DNA of 64,000 nucleotides from Pacificoceanicola onchidii (GTDB taxonomy: Bacteria > Pseudomonadota > Alphaproteobacteria > Rhodobacterales > Rhodobacteraceae): the NCBI RefSeq assembly GCF_004804335.1, contig NZ_SRXY01000001.1, forward strand, positions 434,001-498,000, given 5' to 3'. Numbering within the stretch: the stretch's first letter is position 1; the number at the start of each line of letters is the position of its first letter. Below the pieces are notes generated by a model, which saw only the letters and a program-made list of their open reading frames with translations, had not been told where the DNA came from and made no database searches. Below, piece by piece: positions 26,481-34,902 of this stretch. Made by a program: the position numbers and the translations under genes.

Positions 26481-28535
26481 TCAGACCATCAGCGGAGTCG
26501 CATCTCCGCGCCTGACGCGGGCACGCGCGTCCGGCAGGGCCACAACGCCCTGCCCCAGCCGCGCGGCGTCTTCCGGCGCAACGCCCAGCAGCGGTGCCGC
26601 GCTCGCAGAGAGATCGGCGGTGTGCGGCGAGGCGGCATTCGCGGCAATCTGCGCCGCCGACAGGGCCAGTGCCCGGGTCAAACGTCCAGCCGCCGCGCTG
26701 GTTCCACCCAAGGAGCGGGTGCTGCCGGTCAACGTACCGCTGGCCAGAATCCCCCGGTGCACGCGGGTGTCATCGGCAATGACAGAAACCGTTGGCCCGT
26801 CCACCGACCAATCCGCCCCGGCAGCCGTATAGCGTGCGGGCGATACTCTGTTCCGCGTGCCACTGCCTACCGCCGCCCCCACGCTGAACACCTGCCGCGC
26901 AGGCGCTGTGACCATGGCGCTGTGCGATCCATCGTGTGTGATCGGGCTTTTGTCCGCAAGGCCGGTGTAAGCCTGCCGCTCGGCGTCCCACTCGAAGGCA
27001 TGTTTGTCGTCGAAGTAGCTCTGGCGTGCCTGTGCGCCGTAGCCACGCAGCCCGTCGTCACGCTGGATCTGGCACACCACGTCCAGCGCCTCCGGCCCTT
27101 CATGACGGATCCGGACGGACCATGCCCCCGAAGGCGCTTCGGGCTCGCCTGCCTTGCGTCCTTCTGTCGGTGCGATGGCCAGAACGTAATGCGCCGGGCT
27201 GACCACGCCATTGCCTAAATCCCGGTCTGGCACGTGGTAGATCCGCGCGACCGCCTCGCCATCGCGATTGAGCGTGCGCCATGCGCCGGGCGCAATATCG
27301 TCAAAGCCGGACTTCGGACCGCCCGGCGCTTTCAGCTCAAGCTTCAAAGCCCCAGGCGCGCTTTTCGGCACGCGGATTTCCAGATAGCTCGGCGTCTGGT
27401 CAGCGGGCTGCACGCGCCAAGTGGATTTGCGCTGCGGATTGCTTCGGATCGCCCCCGCCGCATAACCATGATGCGACACCAGACGGCTTTCGTAATTGTT
27501 GCCAAAGGACCAGACAATGCGCACAGGCTGGCCGGTCACGCGCTCCCATTCCGCGGCTTCGCGGGCGATCTGATATTCGACAAAGCGTGTGCCGTCCTTG
27601 GGTCCGGCCAGAATGCCCAGCGATAGGTTAATGATCACCGGCGCGGTCGCATCCACCTCGCCCGCGCGGCGCAACAGCCAGCGCACCGCCTGCACCGTGT
27701 AACTCTCGAACCGCGTGCCGGAGGTGTCCTCGATGGCCTGCGGCGGCAGTTGCACCCCGAGCAAAGGCCAGTCCTCGGCCGGATCACCGGTGCCCGGCTC
27801 TGCGCCCGCCGCCAGATCAAGCACATGGGTGCCATGGGACGTGGAAAAGCCCGTACTCTGGCGCGTGCCTTCATAGATCCGGGCGTTGATCGCCGCATAG
27901 GTCGCGCTTTCCTCACCGCCCAGCATGGCGGAGATCTCGGCCTGCGTGAACGTCTCCCCCAGCGTCACCCGCGCATTGCCGCTGCGCTGTTCGAGCGCCT
28001 GCAGCCAGAGCGCATGAAACCGTGACGTTTTAGAGCCGTCCGCCGCTTGCCGCAGGAACCGGCTGTTCAGAAAACCAAGGCCGTCATCCACGATAGCCAC
28101 AATGGGCTGGCCGGGTGTCTCACTCGGCGTCGCCTGATGGGTCGCGGGTGCTGTTGTCGGGCCGGTGGCGACGCGCACCGGCATGCCGCTGTCGAGAATG
28201 GTGAACAGCGCGTCGTGGTCTCCGGCACCGTCGACTTTTTGGTACAGGGCGTATTCATCGGGCAGGCCCGCAAGCGAGTCCTGCGCCCCGGCGCGAGCAC
28301 TCAGCTCCGCATATTCATGGCCATCCATGAGCAGCGAATCGTCCGCTGCCAGTGCCGTTATCAGCCCCTGCCGCGCCTCCGGTCCCGTCAGCCGGACAAA
28401 GATCGGCCTGTAGAGCACCCCCCAGTCGTCTTCGGCTGGCGCAAGACCGGCCCGGCGGCGATCCAGCATCACGGACCAGTCAAGATAGGCATCCTCGAAG
28501 GTGGCGGATTGGCTGGGTGTCCATGCAAGCGCCAT
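26481..28535 (-). CDS. S8 subtilisin-like serine protease domain protein
   Basis: A 684-residue protein with an apparently complete subtilase triad: Asp150 in IVAIVDDGLGF, His234 in STSHGTHVLDLAAG and Ser613 in LGGTSAAAGR. The oxyanion Asn is probably in WSFGNNYES. The first ~140 residues are a divergent, non-hydrophobic region without a signal peptide, so the protein may act inside the cell or leave by a non-Sec route. The ATG at 28535 has CAGGAGGT before it and is preferred over an upstream codon. It is convergent with the YDG enzyme and divergent from its degenerate paralogue. A substrate within this cluster is plausible but unproven. Confidence 0.85.
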   Translation of the reverse strand: MALAWTPSQSATFEDAYLDWSVMLDRRRAGLAPAEDDWGVLYRPIFVRLTGPEARQGLITALAADDSLLMDGHEYAELSARAGAQDSLAGLPDEYALYQKVDGAGDHDALFTILDSGMPVRVATGPTTAPATHQATPSETPGQPIVAIVDDGLGFLNSRFLRQAADGSKTSRFHALWLQALEQRSGNARVTLGETFTQAEISAMLGGEESATYAAINARIYEGTRQSTGFSTSHGTHVLDLAAGAEPGTGDPAEDWPLLGVQLPPQAIEDTSGTRFESYTVQAVRWLLRRAGEVDATAPVIINLSLGILAGPKDGTRFVEYQIAREAAEWERVTGQPVRIVWSFGNNYESRLVSHHGYAAGAIRSNPQRKSTWRVQPADQTPSYLEIRVPKSAPGALKLELKAPGGPKSGFDDIAPGAWRTLNRDGEAVARIYHVPDRDLGNGVVSPAHYVLAIAPTEGRKAGEPEAPSGAWSVRIRHEGPEALDVVCQIQRDDGLRGYGAQARQSYFDDKHAFEWDAERQAYTGLADKSPITHDGSHSAMVTAPARQVFSVGAAVGSGTRNRVSPARYTAAGADWSVDGPTVSVIADDTRVHRGILASGTLTGSTRSLGGTSAAAGRLTRALALSAAQIAANAASPHTADLSASAAPLLGVAPEDAARLGQGVVALPDARARVRRGDATPLMV

Positions 28536-28615
28536 GGGGACCTCCTGAAAACATGTCAAAGTATTAACAGAAAGTAAGTCCTCCGGGGCAGCGTCCGTCA
28601 AGCGATCCGCCCGGC

Positions 28616-28717
28616 TTCACGCAAAATTCACGCAGTTCCGGGCAATCGCCGGGATTTGCCTCCGGAAATTTACGGGATTCACAGTTCATTCACGCAAGAA
28701 ATGCGATGCAGTCACGC
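28616..28717. promoter_or_regulatory. phased heptamer direct repeats (candidate SARP-binding sites)
   Basis: TTCACGC occurs at 28616 and 28627 (11 bp apart). TTCACAG at 28678, TTCACGC at 28689 and GTCACGC at 28711 follow at 11- and 22-bp steps. SARP regulators bind heptamer repeats on one DNA face with this spacing. The sites lie in the 254-base divergent region between the subtilase and the second haloperoxidase homologue. CGTTAAC is also repeated at 28734 and 28745, again 11 bp apart. Confidence 0.6.
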
Positions 28718-28789
28718 AAGAGACGCAGGGTGACGTTAACCCTTCGTTAACTGCGCCTCCCAGCGCGCTCCATCCTCAAGGTGACTTCG

Positions 28790-30274
28790 ATGACACGCCC
28801 AATTCCAAACAGTGACCGTCGTTTTCAGTTGATTGATTGTAGTGAGTTTGCCCCCGCCCGCCCGATCCCGGACGTAACCGCGCCCGTTGTGCCACAGCTT
28901 TCGGCGCATGAGCTGGCCGCTGACATGGCGGAGATCTTCACCGCCAGCCTCCTGTCTCGCGTCCCTGTCTCGACGCTGGACGATCCGCATACAGAGGTGC
29001 CCGTCAGCCCCGGCACAACGGTCAGCCTGCACGAGGTACTATGCCAGATGCGCAGCCTGTCCTGGTGCGATGCTGGCACGCCACTGGCCGAAGCGGCTCC
29101 CGCCTACGGGCTGGCCGCCCATCAGCGGCGCAAGCTGCGCTGGAACGGTGATCGCCAACTGACGCTCGGCACCCTGTTCCGCGGCGGCGTACAGCTGCCC
29201 TGTGGGCAGGCCAGCCGCCTGTCACGCCTGTTTGAGACGGACGCAAGGCGGGGTGACGCCTTTGGCCCGATCGACGGACCGGGCGAAGCCGCGCCTTTGT
29301 CGGAATGGCTGCGCTGGAGCGCGGAGCACAGCGGCGCGGGATTGGAACTTCCCGGACGCGCGGAGCAAATCGCCGATCTGCAAACCCATCAGGACATGGC
29401 ACAGCATTGCCTTGGCGCGCCCGCTGGCCGCCTGTTCTACAACACCGCGCTCGCGGCCCTGTCCAATGATGCACCTTTGGACCCCGGCCTGCCGGAGACT
29501 TCAGAGACAAACGCGCTCTGGACCGGTGGCCGCTTGCTGGCGCTGCTCGAAGAGGTGGAGCGGCGCGCGCGCTTTGCCGCGCTCGACCAACTCTCCGCAA
29601 AGGACCGGCTCAGCCGCCCGGCCGTCACGGCAGCGCGAATGACCGTCTATCTCGCCCGCGAGGAACGTCACGAGACGCCGGAGGACGACACCTACAGGCA
29701 CGCGGCGGACGAGCTGAGCCTTGCCGCTCCGGATCTGCTGTTCTGGGTCAGCCGAGCCAACGCTTTCGGCCGGGGGCGGGTACGCTTCGAACGCTCCCTG
29801 TTCCTGCCCGTGGGCGCTGCAAATGCGCCGTTCCACCCGGTCGACGCAGCGACACATATGGTTGTTGCGGGGGCCATGGCAACGGTGCTCAAAGCCGTCC
29901 TCGACACGTCCTCCCCCGCGCGTTTGCGCCTGGGCCGTCCCGCCTCCGATGCCGTCGATTTGGCGCTGGAGCTTGACAAGGCGGTGTCGAACATCGCCAT
30001 GGCGCGGACATTGAACGGCTACTATCCATCGGAAAACCATCAGGACATGCGGGTTGGGCAAAACATCGCCCTGCAGGTGCTGCGCGATGCGCTTGAACGG
30101 GACAACGTTGATGCAAGCCTCGCCCTGCGGGATTTCGACGGCCGCGCGCTGCGGCTGCAGGCGCAGGCCCGCCCACTGGGCCGGGGTGCGGCGAAACTGC
30201 AGGTCGAATCAGAATGGATGGGCTGGCCAAGGGGCACAGCGCGGCAGGATACGCATCTGACGGCTGTTGTCTGA
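28790..30274 (+). CDS. degenerate vanadium bromoperoxidase homologue (probable pseudoenzyme)
   Basis: A 494-residue protein that follows algal and cyanobacterial vanadium bromoperoxidases along its length: LAADMAEIFTASLLSRVPVS, LTLGTLFRGG, APLDPGLP, HMVVAGAMATVLKAV, and a last domain like the one ending in FDGRALRLQ. The vanadate site is eroded. The first motif keeps R276-P277 but not its Lys. The usual PSGH reads AATH with only His356 left. R406 remains, but the axial His is replaced in NGYYPSENHQ. Peroxidase activity is therefore unlikely. AAGGTGA precedes the ATG at 28790. Candidate SARP sites lie upstream. A role as a partner of the intact YDG enzyme is speculation. Confidence 0.72.
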   Translation: MTRPIPNSDRRFQLIDCSEFAPARPIPDVTAPVVPQLSAHELAADMAEIFTASLLSRVPVSTLDDPHTEVPVSPGTTVSLHEVLCQMRSLSWCDAGTPLAEAAPAYGLAAHQRRKLRWNGDRQLTLGTLFRGGVQLPCGQASRLSRLFETDARRGDAFGPIDGPGEAAPLSEWLRWSAEHSGAGLELPGRAEQIADLQTHQDMAQHCLGAPAGRLFYNTALAALSNDAPLDPGLPETSETNALWTGGRLLALLEEVERRARFAALDQLSAKDRLSRPAVTAARMTVYLAREERHETPEDDTYRHAADELSLAAPDLLFWVSRANAFGRGRVRFERSLFLPVGAANAPFHPVDAATHMVVAGAMATVLKAVLDTSSPARLRLGRPASDAVDLALELDKAVSNIAMARTLNGYYPSENHQDMRVGQNIALQVLRDALERDNVDASLALRDFDGRALRLQAQARPLGRGAAKLQVESEWMGWPRGTARQDTHLTAVV

Positions 30275-30301
30275 AGACATTTCAGCCCAAGCGCGCGCGG
30301 C

Positions 30302-31642
30302 CTACTCTGCCCGCGCCCGCCATTCTTTCCACCGCAACACCGCGTTTGCCCCGATCTGCTGAAACGGCTGTGGGGGTAGACGCCGGGGTGCAGTTTCTGA
30401 ATTGAAATGTGTGCTGATCGCGCTCGTCTCGCCCATGGCCATCTCGGCTGCCGCAATGCCGGCCAACGTGCCGCGCGCGGTGCCAAGCCCGTTCTGGACA
30501 CAGCCCGACCAAAGCCCGGTGTCGAGCTGACGCGTCACCGACACGCCGTTGAGGCTCAGACACAGGTGCCCGGCCCAGGCATGGGCCATCTTCAACCCGG
30601 CAAGCTGCGGAAACCTTTGGTCAAACTTGCGCTGCATTACCGTCTGGGCACGAGCCAGTCCGCCGGAACCGGGGCGCATGCCCGGCCGCAGGCTTGCGCA
30701 GGTCCGCACGACGATGCGATTGCCCCCCTGCCCTGTGTCGATCCGGCGGACGGTGGTGCCCATCGGGTCGGACGGGGTGATCCCCCAGCGCGCCTGACCG
30801 CCAAGTCGTTTGAGCATCTCTGTGTCCAGTTCCGGCGACATGACCGCATAGAGGAACAGTTGCATCAGACGCCCGCGCGCGAAGCCAAAGCTCTCCAGAT
30901 GACCGTTCACCGTCAGGATCACCTTCGGCGCGGTCACCTGCCCTTTGGGTGTCTCGATCTGCCAGTCCGGCCCGACCCTTTCAAAGCCAAGCGCAGGGGT
31001 GTCTTCGAAGATCTTCACGCCATCCCAACGCAGACCCATCGCCAACCCGCGAATATAGCCCGCCGGTTGCAGCATCACCGTGCCCGGCGAATAAAGCCCG
31101 GATTGGTAATGCGAGGAGCCGGTCAGGGCCAACATCTCCTGCGCATCCAGCAGTTCGCAGGCCTCACCCAGACCTTCCAGATGCTTGGCATAGGTTTGGT
31201 TGTGTGCCTGCGCCGCCGCACTGACCGCACCGTTTACCTTGCCTGCCTCGTCAAAGAAGTTGCGGTCTATGCCAAACTCTTCGACGGCTTCGCGGGCAAA
31301 ACCGATGGCCTTGCGATTGAGTGCAATTTGCGCGCGGTCATCCCCCGACCCGGCGTAATCCTCTGATTGCAGATCATGCGGCAGGTCGATCATGAAGCCG
31401 GAGTTGCGGCCCGCCGCCCCTTCGGCCAGCATCCCGGCCTCCAGAACCACAACGCGCAGCTTGGGGTCAATCTGGCGCAGCCGCCGTGCGGCGGACAGAC
31501 CGGCAAAGCCCGCACCGATCACCACCACATCGGCGGTGATCTCCCGCTCCAGAGGCGTTGCATCGGGTTGCGGCGGCAGGATCGCGTTCCATGCCGCCGG
31601 ACCAAGCTGCACCGGCAGACGTTTGGCCCGGTAGCCGATCAA
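30302..31642 (-). CDS. FAD-dependent amine/amino-acid oxidoreductase (DadA/PuuB family)
   Basis: A 446-residue flavoprotein of the D-amino-acid oxidase fold: Rossmann motif VVVIGAGFAGLSAARRL, the substrate-side AAGRNSGFMIDLPH, and a C-terminal GTARGTLAGIAAAEM that closes over FAD. Relatives oxidise gamma-glutamylputrescine, D-amino acids, hydroxyproline or secondary amines. It is the last gene of a four-gene minus-strand operon; its start overlaps the aldehyde dehydrogenase stop by 4 bases. An imine or aldehyde product passed to the upstream enzymes is likely. Substrate unknown. Confidence 0.88.
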   Translation of the reverse strand: MIGYRAKRLPVQLGPAAWNAILPPQPDATPLEREITADVVVIGAGFAGLSAARRLRQIDPKLRVVVLEAGMLAEGAAGRNSGFMIDLPHDLQSEDYAGSGDDRAQIALNRKAIGFAREAVEEFGIDRNFFDEAGKVNGAVSAAAQAHNQTYAKHLEGLGEACELLDAQEMLALTGSSHYQSGLYSPGTVMLQPAGYIRGLAMGLRWDGVKIFEDTPALGFERVGPDWQIETPKGQVTAPKVILTVNGHLESFGFARGRLMQLFLYAVMSPELDTEMLKRLGGQARWGITPSDPMGTTVRRIDTGQGGNRIVVRTCASLRPGMRPGSGGLARAQTVMQRKFDQRFPQLAGLKMAHAWAGHLCLSLNGVSVTRQLDTGLWSGCVQNGLGTARGTLAGIAAAEMAMGETSAISTHFNSETAPRRLPPQPFQQIGANAVLRWKEWRARAE

Positions 31643-33135
31643 TCGACGGCCTCGTCCGCGTCGTCGCTCAGGTCGAGCCAGATCGTCTTGATCTGCGTGT
31701 ATTGGTCATGCGCGTGGATGCCGTTGTCGCGCCCGCCAAAGCCGGATTGCTTGTAACCGCCGAAGGGCGTGGAAATGTCTCCCTCGCCATAGCTGTTCAC
31801 CGTGACCGTCCCCGCCCTGAGCTGGCGCGCGCCGCGCAGGGCGCGTTTGGCGTTGGCGGTGAAGAGAGAGGCCGCAAGGCCGTAGTCGCTGTCATTCGCC
31901 ACTGCGATTGCCTCGTCAAAACTGCTTACGGTGATCACGGACAGCACAGGGCCGAAGATCTCCTCGCGCGCAAGGGGGCTGTCCCCTGCAGCCACATCCA
32001 CCACCGTCGGCTCGACAAAACCGCCGTCCGCCTTGCCTCCGAAAACCACGGTCTCCGCCTGTTCCAGATACCCGCAAACTTTGTCGAAATGCGCCGCGCT
32101 GACCAGCGCGCCGACGCGGGTTTCCGGATCCAGCGGATCGCCAACGGTCCATTCCTTCGCGTGATGTGCAATGCGGGCGAGCAGATCGTCCTTGACGTCA
32201 CGATGCACGATCAGCCGCGAGGTGGCCGAGCAGTTCTCGCCCATATTCCAGAACGCCCCGTTCACCACATGCGCCGCCACACGGTCGAGGTTTTCCGCGT
32301 CATTCATGACAATGGCCGGGTTCTTGCCCCCCATCTCAAGCACCACTTCCTTGGCGTTGCTTTCTCCCGAATAGCCAAGGAACCGTTTGCCGGTGACGGT
32401 AGAGCCGGTGAAGCTGACCATGTCGATATCCGCATGACGCCCGATGGGTTCGCCCACCTCGGCCCCGCCGCCGGGCAGCACGTTCAGCACGCCGCGCGGC
32501 AGGCCCGCCTCAACCGCCAGTTCCGCCAGTTTCAGCGCTGTAAGTGAGGTCTCTTCGGCGGGTTTCAAAACCACCGAGCAGCCCGCCGCCAAAGCCGGCG
32601 CGATCTTCCAAGCCATCATCAAAAGCGGGAAGTTCCATGGCAGGACCAGCCCCACCACGCCAATCGGCTCGCGCACCACCAATGCGATGTGATCGTCCGA
32701 CGCGGGCGCGACCTGGTCATAGATCTTGTCGATCAGTTCCGCGTGCCACTTGATGCAATGGATGGTCTCGGGCACATCCACCGTCTCGCAATCATAGATC
32801 GTCTTGCCGCTGTCGAGGCTCTCCATGACGGCCAGTTCGCGCGCATTCCGCGTCATCAGTTTGCACAGGCGGATCAGCACATCCTTGCGCTCGGAGGGGT
32901 GCAGGCGCGACCAGCGGCCATCGTCAAACGCCTCTCGCGCCTTGGCCACCGCCACATCCACATCGGCAGCGCCACAGGATGCCACCTGCGCCAGGTCCTC
33001 GCCCGTCGCCGGGTTCACCGTTGCAAAGGTCTCGCCAGAGATCGCCGGACGATAGCCGCCGTCGACAAAGGCCATGGTCGGCAGGTCCAGCGCTGCGGCT
33101 ATCGCCTTGTATTCGTCTTTTGTCAGCAAGCTCAT
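31639..33135 (-). CDS. NAD(P)-dependent aldehyde dehydrogenase (PuuC-like)
   Basis: A 498-residue ALDH. PWNFPLLMMAWKIAPALAAG, FTGSTVTGKRFL, Glu in LEMGGKNP and catalytic Cys in MGENCSATSR are present. The overall match is with gamma-glutamyl-gamma-aminobutyraldehyde and ketoglutarate-semialdehyde dehydrogenases. The start at 33135 overlaps the DapA-like stop in an ATGA, showing translational coupling within the operon. It probably oxidises the semialdehyde formed by the neighbouring enzymes. Confidence 0.93.
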   Translation of the reverse strand: MSLLTKDEYKAIAAALDLPTMAFVDGGYRPAISGETFATVNPATGEDLAQVASCGAADVDVAVAKAREAFDDGRWSRLHPSERKDVLIRLCKLMTRNARELAVMESLDSGKTIYDCETVDVPETIHCIKWHAELIDKIYDQVAPASDDHIALVVREPIGVVGLVLPWNFPLLMMAWKIAPALAAGCSVVLKPAEETSLTALKLAELAVEAGLPRGVLNVLPGGGAEVGEPIGRHADIDMVSFTGSTVTGKRFLGYSGESNAKEVVLEMGGKNPAIVMNDAENLDRVAAHVVNGAFWNMGENCSATSRLIVHRDVKDDLLARIAHHAKEWTVGDPLDPETRVGALVSAAHFDKVCGYLEQAETVVFGGKADGGFVEPTVVDVAAGDSPLAREEIFGPVLSVITVSSFDEAIAVANDSDYGLAASLFTANAKRALRGARQLRAGTVTVNSYGEGDISTPFGGYKQSGFGGRDNGIHAHDQYTQIKTIWLDLSDDADEAVD

Positions 33136-34055
33136 TGTGCGCCCTCCGCCCGGATCTCGGCAATCGTCTGTTTCAACACACGCGTGACCTGTTCCAGCGC
33201 GCGTTTGTCGTCCTTGTTCAAGGCTTTCAGTGGTGGCCGCACAACCGAGCAATCAATGCCCGTCATTGTCACCCCGTGTTTGATCGTCTGTATGAACTTG
33301 CCACCCTGCTCCAGCACCCGCATCAGGGGCATCATGGCTGACATGATGCGGCGGCCTTTGGTGAAATCCCCTTCCAGAACACAGGCCTCGTAGAGCGCCA
33401 CATGTTCGGCAGGCAGGAAGTTGGAGCCGCCGCAGACCCAGAAGGGCGAACCCCAGGCAAAGAACTCAAGCGCCTGATCATCCATGCCGCAGCCGAGCTG
33501 AATATGCGGATAATCCCGGGCAAGAAGATGCACGCGGTTGATATCGCCTGAACTTTCCTTGATCCCGCAGAAGTTGCGGCTCCGGCCCACACGATCCAGA
33601 AATTCTTCGCCCATCATCGTCCCGGTGCGGTGCGGGTAGTTATAGAGCATGATCGGCAGGTCAGCGGCCTTGTCGATGGCCAGCGCGTTCAGCGCGTTTT
33701 CCCGGTCCGTCGGCACCGCATAAGGCGGCGAGGCCAAGAGGATCGCATCCGCGCCCATCTCCCGCGCAGCCCGAGCAAGGGCAACGGAATCGTCCGTCAG
33801 CATCGCCCCGGTGCCAATCACCACCGGCACCCGGCCTTTAACGTGATCCACGGTAAAGCGTGCAATCTCGATGCGTTCCGCAACGGTCTGGGCATAGTTC
33901 TCGCCGGTGGAGCCGCCGGAGATCAGCCCGTGCACACCTTGGGAGATCAGCCAGTCGATGACATCGCCCAAAGCGTCCCATCGGACGCTGTAGTCCTCGG
34001 CATAGGGGGTAACGACAGGCGTATAGATCCCGTCAAATCGGAAACGTGGGGTCAT
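33132..34055 (-). CDS. DapA/NanA-family class I aldolase or dehydratase
   Basis: A 307-residue TIM-barrel protein of the dihydrodipicolinate synthase family. The Schiff-base Lys is in FCGIKESSGD, the catalytic Tyr in IMLYNYPHRTG, and the pyruvate-binding GGSTGENYAQT replaces the usual GTTGE, so it is not the lysine-pathway DapA. Family members in catabolic operons with an FAD oxidoreductase and an ALDH deaminate hydroxyproline intermediates or dehydrate keto-deoxy acids. It is first in the operon after the GntR gene, with a 7-base gap. Confidence 0.88.
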   Translation of the reverse strand: MTPRFRFDGIYTPVVTPYAEDYSVRWDALGDVIDWLISQGVHGLISGGSTGENYAQTVAERIEIARFTVDHVKGRVPVVIGTGAMLTDDSVALARAAREMGADAILLASPPYAVPTDRENALNALAIDKAADLPIMLYNYPHRTGTMMGEEFLDRVGRSRNFCGIKESSGDINRVHLLARDYPHIQLGCGMDDQALEFFAWGSPFWVCGGSNFLPAEHVALYEACVLEGDFTKGRRIMSAMMPLMRVLEQGGKFIQTIKHGVTMTGIDCSVVRPPLKALNKDDKRALEQVTRVLKQTIAEIRAEGAQ

Positions 34056-34062
34056 GAGCGTC

Positions 34063-34809
34063 TTATCCGGTTCTTGTGTTCGGAAGCGAGCCAAGCGGCA
34101 CATCCAGCCCGCCCGGCATCACGTAGAGTTCGATCTGGTCGCGCGAGAGCGCCCAGTGTTCATCGGCAAGTTGCCCGGCGCGCAGGTCATCCTGCGCGCG
34201 GATGGCGGCGATGATCTGGTCGTGCTGGTCACTGGCCTTGCCAAGGTTGCCTGCCATCTCGGAGGTGGTGGGCCGATAAAAGGTGGTCCCGATGCGCGCG
34301 TGGTCGATCAGCAGACGCCGGAAGGAGGGGCGCAGATAGACGTTGTTCGCCATCTCGCCGGTGATCTCGTGAAAGCGGTTGTTGGCAAGCGCGCTGTCCA
34401 CCGGAGAGCCGCTGCGCAGGGCGGCGCGGAAGCCATCCTGAGCGGCGCAAAGCGCTTTCAGCTGGTCACCGGTCCGGTTCAGCGCCGCAAGGCGCAGCAC
34501 CGCGCCATAAATCATCGGTGCCGCCACGAAGAAATCGCGCATGGTGGCAAAGGACATGTCCATCACCCGCACCGAGCGGTTTTCGCGCAGTTGCACATAG
34601 CCCTCGCCCGCGAGCTGACGCAGCACCTCGCGCAGCGGGGTTCGGGAAATGGCAAAGGCTTCGGACAGAGCGGCCTCGTCGATATCCGCCCCCGGTGCCA
34701 TGCGGGTCGAAAGGATTTCCAGCCGCAGGTGTTCAAGCAGCTTTGCCTTGGTGTTTTTCGTCTCGCTCACGCCTGTGTTCCCGGTCCGATTCCAATAGGT
34801 CGATGCCAT
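34063..34809 (-). CDS. GntR-family (FCD domain) transcriptional regulator
   Basis: About 248 residues. The winged helix (about 25-85; DEAALSEAFAISRTPLREVL and GEGYVQLRENRSVRV) is followed by an FCD ligand-binding domain with metal-type His residues (NRFHEITG, DQHDQIIAAI). It is the first gene of the catabolic operon and probably its local repressor. The start is uncertain: ATG 34809 or GTG 34770. A start at 34830 would lie inside the palindromic operator, so it is unlikely. Confidence 0.88.
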   Translation of the reverse strand: MASTYWNRTGNTGVSETKNTKAKLLEHLRLEILSTRMAPGADIDEAALSEAFAISRTPLREVLRQLAGEGYVQLRENRSVRVMDMSFATMRDFFVAAPMIYGAVLRLAALNRTGDQLKALCAAQDGFRAALRSGSPVDSALANNRFHEITGEMANNVYLRPSFRRLLIDHARIGTTFYRPTTSEMAGNLGKASDQHDQIIAAIRAQDDLRAGQLADEHWALSRDQIELYVMPGGLDVPLGSLPNTRTG

Positions 34810-34829
34810 TGCATAATCAGCCTGTACCA

Positions 34830-34852
34830 ACTTTACAATCTTTGTATAAAGT
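34830..34852. promoter_or_regulatory. palindromic operator, probably for the GntR regulator
   Basis: TACAA-TCT-TTGTA (34834-34846) is a perfect palindrome nested in ACTTTA ... TAAAGT. It lies between the divergent GntR and GlxA-type regulator genes, where one regulator could control both promoters. Confidence 0.55.
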
Positions 34853-34902
34853 ATTGCGACACGCGCGACCTCAATGACGACATCGCAAAGGATTCACCTC
34901 AA

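Noticed and set aside
34054-34902. A long N-terminal extension of the GlxA-type regulator
   Set aside because: It runs antisense through the GntR gene; the family starts at the TTG at 34903.
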